Notes: generated by a model from the letters alone, not told the origin. 34,493 nucleotides of DNA from Alphaproteobacteria bacterium (GCA_028282385.1 JANQIB010000119.1:1-34493); one strand, 5' to 3'; positions 8,641 through 18,891 are shown, counted from the stretch's first letter. Numbers and translations are program-made.

Positions 8641-9612
8641 TTATCTGAGGCGGTCTTTCAGGCTGACGAACACAAGTTTTGACTGATGCCCGATTTTTTC
8701 CAGGTCAACTGTCAGGGCGGCAGGAATGCCGATCAGGATGGTGGCCAGCATACCGATCAGGCCGATCTGGACAGAGATCAGGAAGGCTTCCTCCATCGGA
8801 ACGCCAAGCAGGCCAAGACCGAAAATAAAGGCGCCTTCACGCAGGCCCCAGCCGCCAATGCTGAAGGGCAGACTAGCGACCAGCGTAATAATCGGCAGGA
8901 CGACCATCAGATCCATAAAGCTGACATTGATATTGGCCGGCAGGCAAATAAAGTAGATTGAAACAAACAGGCAGGCCTGCCCAAGCAGGCTGCTGAGGAT
9001 GACTTTCAATGTGATTATCGGTTTGCTTAAAATAATTTTTGTATAGCGCTGTGCCGTTTTGATGTTCCGTGTCGAGAGCGGCAGGCGATCCATATTTTTA
9101 AACAGGGCAAAAACCATGACTGGCATCAGGCCGAAGATCAACGCCATCAGAATGATCAGGTAAAGCGTCAGGTTGGTATGCAGGGCGGCATCGAGATAAC
9201 TGCCCAGCGAGGGGAGAAACAGAGCGGAGAAAATAATCAGGGCAATCAGCGTCATAGCCCGGTCTATGGCCGTGGCAAAGAAGGCCTTAAAAAGAGAAGA
9301 GCCATATTGAACAGCCATGGCAATCCGGACAATCACACCGGAGAGCGATGTTAAAAACACAATATTGGCCATAAAGCTGACCATTGTGACCTGCACAGCC
9401 TGCATAAAATTAAGATGATTGCGGCCGATATTGATCAGGATCATCCAGCGGTAGGATAAAAACAAAGACTGAAGAACGACCATCACCATCGCATATCCCC
9501 AGGCGGAGGGCTTGATATGATTGATAAGCTCGCCAAGAATGTCCCAGTCCATACGCCAGACCAGGGCAAGAAGAATTCCTACAGACAGGAATATTTTGAC
9601 AGCCGTTTTCAT
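8641..9612 (-). CDS. Flippase-like / lysylphosphatidylglycerol synthase TM-domain protein (UPF0104)
   Basis: A 323-residue integral membrane protein with about eight hydrophobic helices and the features of the LPG_synthase_TM/UPF0104 family: the N-terminal single helix followed by MDWDILGELI, the SYRWMILI segment, and the late SIGGWGLREGAFIFGL motif typical of the family. It lacks any aminoacyl-transferase domain, so it is the stand-alone membrane module, often linked to lipid or glycolipid flipping. It is first in the two-gene leftward operon with the O-antigen ligase-like gene, which favours an envelope glycolipid role. Confidence 0.82.
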   Translation of the reverse strand: MKTAVKIFLSVGILLALVWRMDWDILGELINHIKPSAWGYAMVMVVLQSLFLSYRWMILINIGRNHLNFMQAVQVTMVSFMANIVFLTSLSGVIVRIAMAVQYGSSLFKAFFATAIDRAMTLIALIIFSALFLPSLGSYLDAALHTNLTLYLIILMALIFGLMPVMVFALFKNMDRLPLSTRNIKTAQRYTKIILSKPIITLKVILSSLLGQACLFVSIYFICLPANINVSFMDLMVVLPIITLVASLPFSIGGWGLREGAFIFGLGLLGVPMEEAFLISVQIGLIGMLATILIGIPAALTVDLEKIGHQSKLVFVSLKDRLR

Positions 9613-9634
9613 TAAAAATCTTCAGTGCACCGAA

Positions 9635-9660
9635 ATTGATTATTGCGACGCTTAATCAAT
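9635..9660. promoter_or_regulatory. Perfect 8-bp inverted repeat, possible operator
   Basis: ATTGATTA (9635-9642) and TAATCAAT (9653-9660) are perfect inverted copies with centres 18 bp apart. They lie in the divergent region between the flippase-like gene and aspartate aminotransferase, a plausible dimeric regulator site. No specific regulator is identified. Confidence 0.35.
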
Positions 9661-9718
9661 ACAGCCATCCGCCCCGTCCTGCAAGTTTGATGGGAGGAGT
9701 AACCCCTGAAAAATCTTT

Positions 9719-12058
<2,340 letters not shown>

Positions 12059-12189
12059 ATTACGTAATAGGCTTGAACATATATTTAAATTATCTGATAT
12101 ATAGCGTGATCTAAAATATGTGTTCTGTCATTTTGCAGCGCAAAAATTCAGGGACATCTTGTGGATAACTGGGCGTGTTTTCGGCTTTT
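12059..12189. promoter_or_regulatory. AT-rich intergenic region with one consensus DnaA box
   Basis: This 131-bp gap is AT-rich near the hydrolase start and carries a perfect TTATCCACA on the minus strand (12160-12168), the DnaA box consensus. Only one copy is seen and no other origin feature is present, so a replication origin is unlikely; a chance match or DnaA-regulated promoter are alternatives. Confidence 0.3.
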
Positions 12190-13455
12190 TCAGCGTAAAA
12201 ACGGGATTTTGTTTTTGAGAGTCTGAAGCAGGGAAGGACGCGTGTTGATGGCGGGAATAAAAGAAGAATCGCCAGTTTTCGAATCCCGGTTTTGGACCAG
12301 AAGGTTGCAGATCAGGTCGAATTTTTCTGCATTTTCTTCAATCACCATCTGGGCGAAATCTTTCATCTTTTTCAGATTGTCCGGGCTGCCGTCATCAATC
12401 TGCGTGCCTGGATAGTCTTCTACCGGCCCGGAGGTCAGGGATTTGTTGAAGACAAAAAGATTATCGCGCATTTCTGCCGTGAAGGATTCCAGAAGGGCGC
12501 TTTCCGGGGCATGGAACAGAATATTGATCAGCGGCAGGTCATTGACCGGGTCAACGACGCCCAGCGAGCCGAACTGGTTCCATTCTTCTTTGGTAACTGA
12601 CTTGTTGGTATAACCTGTGCCAAGGCAAATCATAATCACCTGGCGGTCCGGTTCGATATGCTGGCGCAGCGCGCCGAGATAACTAATGCAGGGGTTATCG
12701 AAGATCGACCCGTCAATGCCGGTATATTCATGTTTGGGCATGGTTTCATTCAGGCGGGCTTTAAAATGATGGCAGGGGAAATAGGTTGGCGCCGCCGTCG
12801 AGGCCATCACTGCATCGAATAAAGAAGCATCAGCAGGGAATTTATAGGTTGGAAGATGCCGGCCAAAACGAATATGTTTGAGCCAGATAGCATGGCCGCC
12901 TTCATCAACAAAATTATTCATTGTGTGAACCGGCGTTTCCTCGCTTTCTCCTTCTTCTTCCACAATGCGCAGTTGTTCGCCGTCAATATTATAGGTTGGA
13001 ATGACCAAAGAGCTCATCGTTTCGGACATCCGGGTATCGCCATATAAATCCCGCAGGCATTTAGCCAGATAGGCCGGATTATAATGGCCGTGGCGAAACA
13101 TCCGGTTAAGCTGGCCGATTTTCATGGTCCGGTTATTAAAGTCATGGATCAGGCCGCGTAATTCCCGGAACTTATCCTGCGGAAAAATATTGATCCCCTC
13201 GCGTTCATAAAATCGCACCATATGCCGGGCGCGGAATTTGGGCCGCCCTTTTTTTGTCGGGTGAGGAACGTTTAATGCCGCATTCAGGATGGAGCCGGTG
13301 GACGGGCCGCAAAATGCATCCACCATATTGGCCATTGGCAGGCCGGTGCGCCGTTCAATCTCAACCATGATATGGGCCGGGCTCAGGCCGCGCAGACCAC
13401 CGCCGTAATTGAACAGGACGATAAGGGGAGGTTTGTTGGAAAAAGATGCAGGCAT
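12190..13455 (-). CDS. Patatin-like phospholipase
   Basis: Patatin family serine lipases use a Ser-Asp dyad to release acyl chains from phospholipids. The 421-residue protein shows the oxyanion hole GGGLRG (18-23), the nucleophile elbow GPSTGS with S52, and the catalytic Asp D248 in GIDGSIFDNP (DGS rather than the common DGG or DGA). There is no signal peptide, so it is cytoplasmic or delivered by an unusual route; patatins are also known as secreted effectors and as nucleotide-signalled defence nucleases/lipases, but no cyclase partner is nearby. The start at 13455 has no clear ribosome binding site. It precedes the alpha/beta hydrolase gene on the same strand. Confidence 0.9.
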   Translation of the reverse strand: MPASFSNKPPLIVLFNYGGGLRGLSPAHIMVEIERRTGLPMANMVDAFCGPSTGSILNAALNVPHPTKKGRPKFRARHMVRFYEREGINIFPQDKFRELRGLIHDFNNRTMKIGQLNRMFRHGHYNPAYLAKCLRDLYGDTRMSETMSSLVIPTYNIDGEQLRIVEEEGESEETPVHTMNNFVDEGGHAIWLKHIRFGRHLPTYKFPADASLFDAVMASTAAPTYFPCHHFKARLNETMPKHEYTGIDGSIFDNPCISYLGALRQHIEPDRQVIMICLGTGYTNKSVTKEEWNQFGSLGVVDPVNDLPLINILFHAPESALLESFTAEMRDNLFVFNKSLTSGPVEDYPGTQIDDGSPDNLKKMKDFAQMVIEENAEKFDLICNLLVQNRDSKTGDSSFIPAINTRPSLLQTLKNKIPFLR

Positions 13456-13525
13456 GAATCAGCTTAAGATATTATTTAAATATCATAGTACGGCAGCTTG
13501 CGAATTTGAAAAAGTATTTAGGCAG

Positions 13526-13551
13526 AAAAAAACCGGGCCATTAAAGCCCGG
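13526..13551 (-). terminator. Intrinsic terminator of the small RNA / LysR transcript
   Basis: Minus-strand stem CCGGGC (13546-13551) with GCCCGG (13533-13538), loop of seven, followed by seven T (13526-13532). Confidence 0.85.
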
Positions 13552-13677
13552 CGAGTTGAACAGGGAGGTTTTTCGTCTGGGAGACGAAGGATTCTTCGAA
13601 AAGAACCCCAAACGCCCGAAGGCGTTAACGGTGTTTATAACCCTATTCGGACTCTGCCGTCCAGTAAAAAACCCTCA
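13526..13677 (-). ncRNA. Candidate structured small RNA with intrinsic terminator
   Basis: No protein is supported in the 316-bp gap 13456-13771. Read on the minus strand it gives consecutive hairpins: GGAC/GTCC (13649-13662); AACGCC-UUCG-GGCGUU (13611-13626); GGUUCUU-UUCG-AAGAAUCC (13589-13607); UUCGUCU-CCC-AGACGAA (13572-13588); then an unpaired stretch containing ACCUCCCU and a GC-rich terminator with seven U (13526-13551). AAAAACC and GGTTTTT (13667-13673, 13567-13573) could close the multibranch. Two C(UUCG)G tetraloops and perfect stems argue for a selected RNA. The CCUCC segment could pair with Shine-Dalgarno sites. I do not match it to a named family; it could instead be a 3' UTR of the LysR gene. 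Confidence 0.6.
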
Positions 13678-13683
13678 AAATTC

Positions 13684-13712
13684 ATGATATATATGCATTC
13701 CTGGCATACCAA
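13684..13712 (-). promoter_or_regulatory. Candidate promoter of the small RNA
   Basis: On the minus strand TTGGTA (13707-13712), a 17-bp spacer and TATCAT (13684-13689) resemble a sigma-70 promoter, placing the transcript start near 13677, just before the first hairpin. Confidence 0.5.
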
Positions 13713-13771
13713 AAACGGATTGCTAGATGAAATAAAATTTCAAAAACATAGTATAACTATATGTTTTTATA

Positions 13772-14662
13772 TCAAAAATTTGTTTCCTGAATGGTCTTAA
13801 GCAGGAAGTCGCGGAAGATTGCCAGGCGCTTGGAATGTTTACGTTCTTCGGGATAAACAAAGTACATATCCACAGGCTGGCGCTCCAGGTCCGGAAGGAC
13901 GGCTTTAATTTTTTGTGAATCCTGCACCAGATAATCCGGCAGGGCAGCAAGACCAACACCGGCGCGCACAGCTTCATAAATGCCATAGAGTGAATTCATC
14001 ATAACCAGGTTCGGGTTGCTGTCCATATCCGCACCGGCGACGCGGAACAGCCAGTTCGGATCTGAAAAGGGCGGAGCGACTGTTTCCGGATAACCGATCA
14101 GGGTGTGCTTTTGCAGGTCTTTGACTTTTTCCGGGGTGCCGTGTTTTTTCAGATAATCTTCTGAGGCGCAGATATGAAATCGGATGCTGGTTAAATGGCG
14201 CTGGATCAGTTCAGGTTGTTCGGGTTTGTACAGGCGGATTGCCGCATCAGCCTCACGCATCGACAGGTTTAAAATCTTGTCATCAAGAAGCATGGTGAGC
14301 TGAATATCCGGATGTTCATCTTTGAGCGCGGCCAAGCGTGGAGCCAGCCAGGTTGACCCGATAAAAGGCGCCGCGGTAATCCGCAGCGGCCCGGAGGCGA
14401 GCTGGCGGGAGTCGTTAATCTGCCCCTCAATCATGCTGAGCTTGGCAAAAATATCCCGCGCCGCATTATGCAGGATTTCCCCCTCTTCGGTGAGAATGAG
14501 CCCGCGTGCATGGCGATGAAACAAGGTGACACCAATACTTTCTTCAAGCGTACTGATTTGCCGGGAGACAGCTGATTGGCTGAGACCAAGTGTTTCCCCG
14601 GCATGGGTAAAGCTTCCGGCTTCAACAACACAATGAAAAATACGAAGCTTGTCCCAGTCCAT
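13772..14662 (-). CDS. LysR-family transcriptional regulator
   Basis: The 296-residue protein has the N-terminal winged helix-turn-helix (about 2-62; FTHAGETLGLSQSAVSRQISTLE) and a periplasmic-binding-protein-like effector domain (about 90-290) of normal length. The HTH reading MDWDKLRIFHCVVEAGSFTHA is typical of the alphaproteobacterial regulators found next to trxB. The start ATG overlaps the stop of the upstream secreted-protein gene (TAATG), so it is the last gene of the ELM1-trxB-secreted protein-lysR run. LysR proteins usually act on a divergent gene; here there is none, so its target and effector are unknown. Confidence 0.93.
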   Translation of the reverse strand: MDWDKLRIFHCVVEAGSFTHAGETLGLSQSAVSRQISTLEESIGVTLFHRHARGLILTEEGEILHNAARDIFAKLSMIEGQINDSRQLASGPLRITAAPFIGSTWLAPRLAALKDEHPDIQLTMLLDDKILNLSMREADAAIRLYKPEQPELIQRHLTSIRFHICASEDYLKKHGTPEKVKDLQKHTLIGYPETVAPPFSDPNWLFRVAGADMDSNPNLVMMNSLYGIYEAVRAGVGLAALPDYLVQDSQKIKAVLPDLERQPVDMYFVYPEERKHSKRLAIFRDFLLKTIQETNF

Positions 14663-15252
14663 TATTGTGCTTTCTCTGTTTCTTCATATTGATCACAGTT
14701 TTCAGCGCCGTCCAGAAGACTCATGCATTTGATTTTGTTAATGCTAACTTGCTCTTTAGCTTTTCCAGCAAGAGGAAATTCAGTGTGGCTGAGGGAACCG
14801 CCTGCGCCGCAATATCTGCGGTTACAGGTCATGCTGTCCTGCGCTTTTAAATGAATATTTTTATCATCCATAAAAATATCGAGTTCACACACTTTTTCAC
14901 TTTTAGATCCTGAAGCATCGCTATATTGCCAGCCTTCTTCACTCTTCTCGGCCTTGCCTCCTATCGTGCAGCTATATCCGCTGGAGAAAAAGAGCAGGGC
15001 AGAAAAATACAAAGACCCATCAGAATTTTGATAAAGCGCTAACCTGTCGGAGGTGTCATATTCTGCAACGCATATATCTCCTGCCAGAATATAGGGAGCG
15101 TCGCAGCTTTCCCCTTCTTCAAGATGGGCTGGGGAGGTGATTTTGTGTATTCTTTCATAGATGCCGTTTATCTCTTCAGGGGCGTTTGACATTGCCGGAA
15201 CGGATGCCGGTATGAAAAAGAGCAGGGTTGATAAAACGGCAAAAAATTTCAT
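14662..15252 (-). CDS. Secreted cysteine-rich hypothetical protein
   Basis: I do not recognise this 196-residue protein. MKFFAVLSTLLFFIPASVPAMS is a clear signal peptide. The mature part has eight cysteines and short aromatic-rich strands, consistent with a small disulfide-bonded periplasmic or surface domain. Its ATG overlaps the trxB stop by four bases (ATGA) and its stop overlaps the lysR start, so it is embedded in a tightly coupled operon. TrxB acts in the cytoplasm, so the link to disulfide chemistry is only suggestive. Confidence 0.8.
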   Translation of the reverse strand: MKFFAVLSTLLFFIPASVPAMSNAPEEINGIYERIHKITSPAHLEEGESCDAPYILAGDICVAEYDTSDRLALYQNSDGSLYFSALLFFSSGYSCTIGGKAEKSEEGWQYSDASGSKSEKVCELDIFMDDKNIHLKAQDSMTCNRRYCGAGGSLSHTEFPLAGKAKEQVSINKIKCMSLLDGAENCDQYEETEKAQ

Positions 15253-16235
15253 TCAGCGGCCTCTTGTTGTCCGTCATTATCTTCCAATTCAGCGATAAAT
15301 TTATCTGCTTCCAGGGCCGCCATGCAGCCCATGCCAGCAGCGGTGACGGCCTGTCGGTAGATTTTATCTTTCACATCACCGGCGGCGTAAACACCGGGCA
15401 CAGAGGTTGCTGTGGAATCCGGTGCGGTCAGGATATAACCTTCTTTATCCATATCAAGCTTATCCTGAAAAAGCGCTGTGGCCGGGTCATGGCCGATCGC
15501 CACAAACATCCCAGCTACATCAATGGTGCTTTCTTCATTTGTTTTGACATTTTTCAGGCGCAGGCCGGTAACGCCCGGCGCATCTCCCTGGCCGACTTCA
15601 ATGCCGAGCACTTCTTCAACAACGCTATCCCAGATGACATCAATTTTTGGATGTTTAAGTAATCGGCCTTGCGCGATTTTTTCCGCGCGCAGTTCATCAC
15701 GCCGGTGAATAAGAGTTACTTTTTCACACATATTGGCAAGAAAGAGCGCCTCTTCGACGGCTGAATTACCGCCGCCGACCACGGCAACATGCTTGCCACG
15801 GAAGAAAAACCCGTCACAGGTTGCGCAAGCCGAGACGCCCATATTCATAAATTTTTCTTCACTGGGCAGGCCAAGCCAGCGGGCCTTGGCGCCCGTGGAG
15901 ATAATAATCGTATCAGCCGTATAGATTGCGCCGCCATCGCCTTTGGCGACAAGGGGACGTTTGGTAAAATCAACCTCGGTAATCAGGTCGTGAATCGTTT
16001 TTGTGCCGACATGTTCGGCCTGGGCTTTCATTTGTTCCATCAGCCATGGTCCCTGAATCACATCGGCAAAGCCGGGATAGTTTTCAACATCTGTCGTAAT
16101 GGTCAGCTGGCCGCCGGGCTGCAGCCCTAAAACCTGGACAGGTTCCAGACCTGCACGCGCGGCGTAAATTGCTGCTGTGTATCCGGCCGGGCCGGAACCG
16201 ATAATAAGAACCTTGGTATGCAAATTTTCGGACAT
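15249..16235 (-). CDS. trxB: Thioredoxin reductase
   Basis: The flavoenzyme passes electrons from NADPH to thioredoxin. The 328-residue protein has the FAD-binding GSGPAG (13-18), the redox-active CATC (C137 and C140) followed by DGFF, the NADPH-binding GGGNSA (154-159), and the late CATC-partner region ending with the FAD motif VYAAGDVKD. Length and order match bacterial low-molecular-weight TrxB. An AAGGTGAT ribosome binding site precedes the ATG. It lies 52 bp downstream of the ELM1-like gene and is translationally coupled to the secreted protein gene. Confidence 0.97.
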   Translation of the reverse strand: MSENLHTKVLIIGSGPAGYTAAIYAARAGLEPVQVLGLQPGGQLTITTDVENYPGFADVIQGPWLMEQMKAQAEHVGTKTIHDLITEVDFTKRPLVAKGDGGAIYTADTIIISTGAKARWLGLPSEEKFMNMGVSACATCDGFFFRGKHVAVVGGGNSAVEEALFLANMCEKVTLIHRRDELRAEKIAQGRLLKHPKIDVIWDSVVEEVLGIEVGQGDAPGVTGLRLKNVKTNEESTIDVAGMFVAIGHDPATALFQDKLDMDKEGYILTAPDSTATSVPGVYAAGDVKDKIYRQAVTAAGMGCMAALEADKFIAELEDNDGQQEAAE

Positions 16236-16287
16236 AGATCACCTTTTTTGGAATATCAGTTCGTTTTACGCGCCTTGAAAGAGCGGC

Positions 16288-17244
16288 TCAAGCTTCTTTT
16301 TGTCTTTGTCCCATACGGGACTGGATTGCCTCAGCCACTTTTAACGCATCTTGTAAGGGTTCGTAGGTGTAAGGCGCTAAGTTACCGTCAAAATCACGGA
16401 TCACGCCGCGTTCACGCAGATGCGCATGAAGGTTATCAATACGCTTGCCGCCACCTTCCATTTTGATCATATAGACCGGTTTTCCGGTTGTTCCAGCCTC
16501 CGAAAGCATTGATGCGCTGTCTTCTGTAACGAGAAGAGTATCCGCCCAGGCAAGCATACCGAAATAGGGATTTTCACCGCTGCCATCCCAGAGATAACTA
16601 TGCGGCCTGTTTTCCAGCGCGGTTTTTAAAATCTCCATGCAGGTTTGATCCGTGCGGCGTGAGGCGGTGATCATTAAGCCGGCATCCAGATTTTGAAGCT
16701 GCTCGCCCAGTTGCCTCATGACCGCAGGAGTCATTTTATGCGCTTTACTGGTTCCGCCTATTAACACAGCAACACGCGGCGAGGGCAGATTTTCAAACAA
16801 AGAGGCGCATTGCGCGCGCGCTTCTTCCAGTTTTTGATCTGTCAGCCGGTTTGGCGCGGCGTCCGTGACGATCACATTCTTACCACGCGTAGGATCATGA
16901 TGTGGCACGGCAACAAGATCAAAATATTCAGGGTCGATGCGTGGGTCCTGGATTTGCACAGTAAAGGTTCGTCCGCCGCTTTGTTTTTTAATGTAGCGGG
17001 AGGCGGCGATGCTTTTGCGTCCGGATGCGATTAATAAATCCGGCCATGGAGCTTCAAGTTTTTCAGTAAAACTCCAGCCTTGTTCAAAGCCCAGCCAGGG
17101 AGAAAATTCTTTCCAGGGCTGATGCAGGCTAACCCTTTTGACAAGGGGGGATAACCCTAGAGCTTCGGTGACCCCAAGGCACTGATTTTCTGTGCCGGCC
17201 ATGCCTTCTGTGATAATCCAGCAGCTTGGAAATGCTTCACTCAT
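16288..17244 (-). CDS. ELM1-family protein (mitochondrial fission ELM1-like, DUF1022)
   Basis: The 318-residue cytoplasmic protein fits the ELM1/DUF1022 family by its N-terminal WIITEGMAGTENQCLGVTEALG, IQDPRIDPEYFDLVAVPHHD, the VLIGGTSKAHKM segment and the VTEDSASMLSEAGTTGKPVY block, a glycosyltransferase-B-like fold with a nucleotide-sugar-type C-terminal half. Plant ELM1 recruits the dynamin that divides mitochondria; the bacterial role is unknown, though alphaproteobacterial homologs are the likely ancestors. It opens the leftward operon with trxB and is divergent from the Lrp gene, with a 97-bp gap between the start codons. Confidence 0.85.
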   Translation of the reverse strand: MSEAFPSCWIITEGMAGTENQCLGVTEALGLSPLVKRVSLHQPWKEFSPWLGFEQGWSFTEKLEAPWPDLLIASGRKSIAASRYIKKQSGGRTFTVQIQDPRIDPEYFDLVAVPHHDPTRGKNVIVTDAAPNRLTDQKLEEARAQCASLFENLPSPRVAVLIGGTSKAHKMTPAVMRQLGEQLQNLDAGLMITASRRTDQTCMEILKTALENRPHSYLWDGSGENPYFGMLAWADTLLVTEDSASMLSEAGTTGKPVYMIKMEGGGKRIDNLHAHLRERGVIRDFDGNLAPYTYEPLQDALKVAEAIQSRMGQRQKEA

Positions 17245-17341
17245 AGGTTTAAAAAAGCCCTTGTCTTTCTAGTTTTAGAATCTTATACCTGAGTCATCCA
17301 TATTTTGGAAAGATTTGTACGGATTATAGAAAGAAAATTTC

Positions 17342-17821
17342 ATGCCACATCGGATCAAGCTCGACAAGATTGATCGTAAAATTTTGGATGCGCTTCAAAA
17401 GGATGGCCGCATTACAAATGTTGATCTTTCCAAGCTGGCGGGGATTTCCGCGCCGCCTTGCCTTCGCCGGGTTCGTGCGCTGGAAGAAGCCGGTTTGATT
17501 AAATCCTATCATGCCCGTTTAAATGCGCAGGCGCTTGGCTATGGGATTACGGTCTTTGCGCATGTCAGTCTCAAGTCACAGGCAGAAACAGATCTGAAGA
17601 AATTTGAAGATCAGTGCAGGGATTGGCGCCTTGTCCGTGAAGCACATATGCTTTCGGGAGAAGTTGATTATCTGCTCAAAATTGTTGCCAAGGATTGGGA
17701 CAGCTATCAGAAATTTTTAACCGAAGATTTAACGTCCGCTGAAAATGTTACATCGGTTAAAACCATGCCGCTGGTGCGGACAGCTAAGGAAAAGCCCGGC
17801 GTTCCGGTTGAAATCGAGTAG
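17342..17821 (+). CDS. Lrp/AsnC-family transcriptional regulator
   Basis: The 159-residue protein has an N-terminal helix-turn-helix (about 6-55; DRKILDALQKDGRITNVDLS then AGISAPPCLRRVRALEEAGLI) and a C-terminal RAM amino-acid-sensing domain (about 65-145) with the LSGEVDYLLKIVAKD motif. It is close in type to global Lrp. It diverges from the ELM1-trxB operon, so control of that operon is plausible. A palindromic repeat separates it from the convergent greA. Confidence 0.95.
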   Translation: MPHRIKLDKIDRKILDALQKDGRITNVDLSKLAGISAPPCLRRVRALEEAGLIKSYHARLNAQALGYGITVFAHVSLKSQAETDLKKFEDQCRDWRLVREAHMLSGEVDYLLKIVAKDWDSYQKFLTEDLTSAENVTSVKTMPLVRTAKEKPGVPVEIE

Positions 17822-17823
17822 GA

Positions 17824-17897
17824 AGTTATAAGGAGGGAGAGAATTAAGGTGCAAAATTTTTTCCTTACTCCCTGCTAGCCTCTCCCTACTCATAACT
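17824..17897. repeat. Palindromic element spanning the lrp-greA junction
   Basis: Eighteen-base arms AGTTATAAGGAGGGAGAG (17824-17841) and CTCTCCCTACTCATAACT (17880-17897) are inverted copies with two mismatches. The right arm contains the last codons and stop of greA (VSYE-stop, 17886-17897), so the element or its copy was built from the greA end or replaced it. It sits between convergent genes and could work as a terminator-like structure. Confidence 0.6.
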
Positions 17898-18362
17898 CAC
17901 TTCAACAACTTCATAATCAACCGCGCCTTTGGGGCTTTTGACAGTTACACTGTCGCCTTCTTTCTTTCCAATCAGCGCGCGGGCAATCGGGGATGTCATG
18001 GAAATCCGGCCTTCGTCGGCATTCGATTCATATTCCCCGACAATCTGGAATTTCCTCTCTTCATCGGTTTCTTCATCTGCAACAAGAACGGTTGCACCAA
18101 AACGCACTTGCTTGTCCCCGGTGAATTTGGAAATATCAATCACGTCGGCTGAGCCGATCACGCCTTCAAGTTCCTTGATCCGGCCTTCGTTAAAACTTTG
18201 CTGTTCCCGGGCTGCATGATATTCCGCATTTTCAGACAGGTCGCCATGCGCACGCGCTTCTGCAATCGCCTCAACAATACGCGGGCGCTCAACATTTTTG
18301 CGGCTTTTTAATTCATCTTCGAGGCGCAGGAGCCCCGGCCGTGTCATCGGTATTTTATCCAT
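17886..18362 (-). CDS. greA: Transcription elongation factor GreA
   Basis: GreA enters the RNA polymerase secondary channel and stimulates cleavage of backtracked RNA. The 158-residue protein has the N-terminal coiled coil (about 10-75) with the acidic tip residues D41 and E44 in [12 protein letters not shown], and the C-terminal FKBP-like domain containing [16 protein letters not shown]. Length is standard. It follows carB with one small gene between, an arrangement related to the common alphaproteobacterial carA-carB-greA order. Its 3' end lies inside a palindromic repeat. Confidence 0.97.
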   Translation of the reverse strand: MDKIPMTRPGLLRLEDELKSRKNVERPRIVEAIAEARAHGDLSENAEYHAAREQQSFNEGRIKELEGVIGSADVIDISKFTGDKQVRFGATVLVADEETDEERKFQIVGEYESNADEGRISMTSPIARALIGKKEGDSVTVKSPKGAVDYEVVEVSYE

Positions 18363-18389
18363 GATGTCCTCTTTTATATCATAAAAGAA

Positions 18390-18405
18390 CCCGCCATAAG
18401 GCGGG
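18390..18405 (-). terminator. Possible terminator upstream of greA
   Basis: Minus-strand hairpin CCCGCC-TTAT-GGCGGG (18390-18405) followed by TTCTTTTAT. It would stop transcripts arriving from the carB side about 28 bp before the greA start codon. The U-tract is interrupted, so attenuation rather than full stop is possible. Confidence 0.5.
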
Positions 18406-18451
18406 ACAACCTTTAATTTGGTGTGAAAAACCTTTTACGTCAAGAGAAGAT

Positions 18452-18486
18452 CTATAAAGCCCTTACGCAGGGTAAGGGCTTTATAG
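18452..18486. terminator. Perfect 15-bp hairpin after the His-rich protein gene
   Basis: CTATAAAGCCCTTAC (18452-18466) pairs perfectly with GTAAGGGCTTTATAG (18472-18486), loop GCAGG. It follows the stop at 18495 on the minus strand but has no U-tract, so it may be an mRNA 3'-end stabiliser or rho-type stop. Confidence 0.5.
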
Positions 18487-18494
18487 GAGGGGGG

Positions 18495-18794
18495 TTATCT
18501 GTTTTTGTTAAAGTTCTGGGTTTTATGAGGATGTTGATAAGGAGCTTCTCTCCATTCCTGGTGCCCATGGCTGTCATGCGTGGATGTTCCGGCAGCAGGC
18601 TCCTGCGCCGCATATTTATGACCATCCATTTCCTGATGTGCCGCTGAAGCGGAACCGGTTTCGTAATGATGGGCCCGGAGGCTTCCGACATTTTCCCCTG
18701 AGGAGGTTTTCAGGTTTGAGAAACTGCCGGCAAGGGCAGGGCTTGCCAGCATGACGGCCAGCCCGGTGACAATCATTTTCGTTTTAAGAGACAT
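18495..18794 (-). CDS. Small exported histidine-rich hypothetical protein
   Basis: I do not recognise this 99-residue protein. MSLKTKMIVTGLAVMLASPALAG is a textbook signal peptide with an ALA-type cleavage site. The rest is short, polar and low in hydrophobics with nine histidines (for example AHHYE, DSHGHQE, YQHPHK), consistent with periplasmic metal binding, which is only inference. AAAGGA lies about nine bases ahead of the ATG. It sits between carB and greA on the same strand and is followed by a long perfect hairpin. Confidence 0.72.
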   Translation of the reverse strand: MSLKTKMIVTGLAVMLASPALAGSFSNLKTSSGENVGSLRAHHYETGSASAAHQEMDGHKYAAQEPAAGTSTHDSHGHQEWREAPYQHPHKTQNFNKNR

Positions 18795-18837
18795 TGGGTT
18801 TAAGTCCTTTCATTTCATTTAGCTGTGAGCCTCATAT

Positions 18838-18854
18838 GGGACTGAAGCAGTCCC
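18838..18854. other. Short hairpin between carB and the His-rich protein gene
   Basis: GGGACT (18838-18843) and AGTCCC (18849-18854) flank the loop GAAGC. No U-tract follows on either strand; its role, if any, is unclear. Confidence 0.3.
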
Positions 18855-18891
18855 GTTTCAAGAAGCAGATGAGATAAATTTTTGAAAAGAT

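Noticed and set aside
12160-12168. Replication origin based on a perfect DnaA box in AT-rich DNA
   Set aside because: Only one box, no cluster and no origin-associated genes.
13526-13677. The structured RNA as 6S, tmRNA or SRP RNA
   Set aside because: It lacks the 6S central bubble layout, a tmRNA tRNA-like end with CCA, and the SRP GGAAG...AGCA loop motif.
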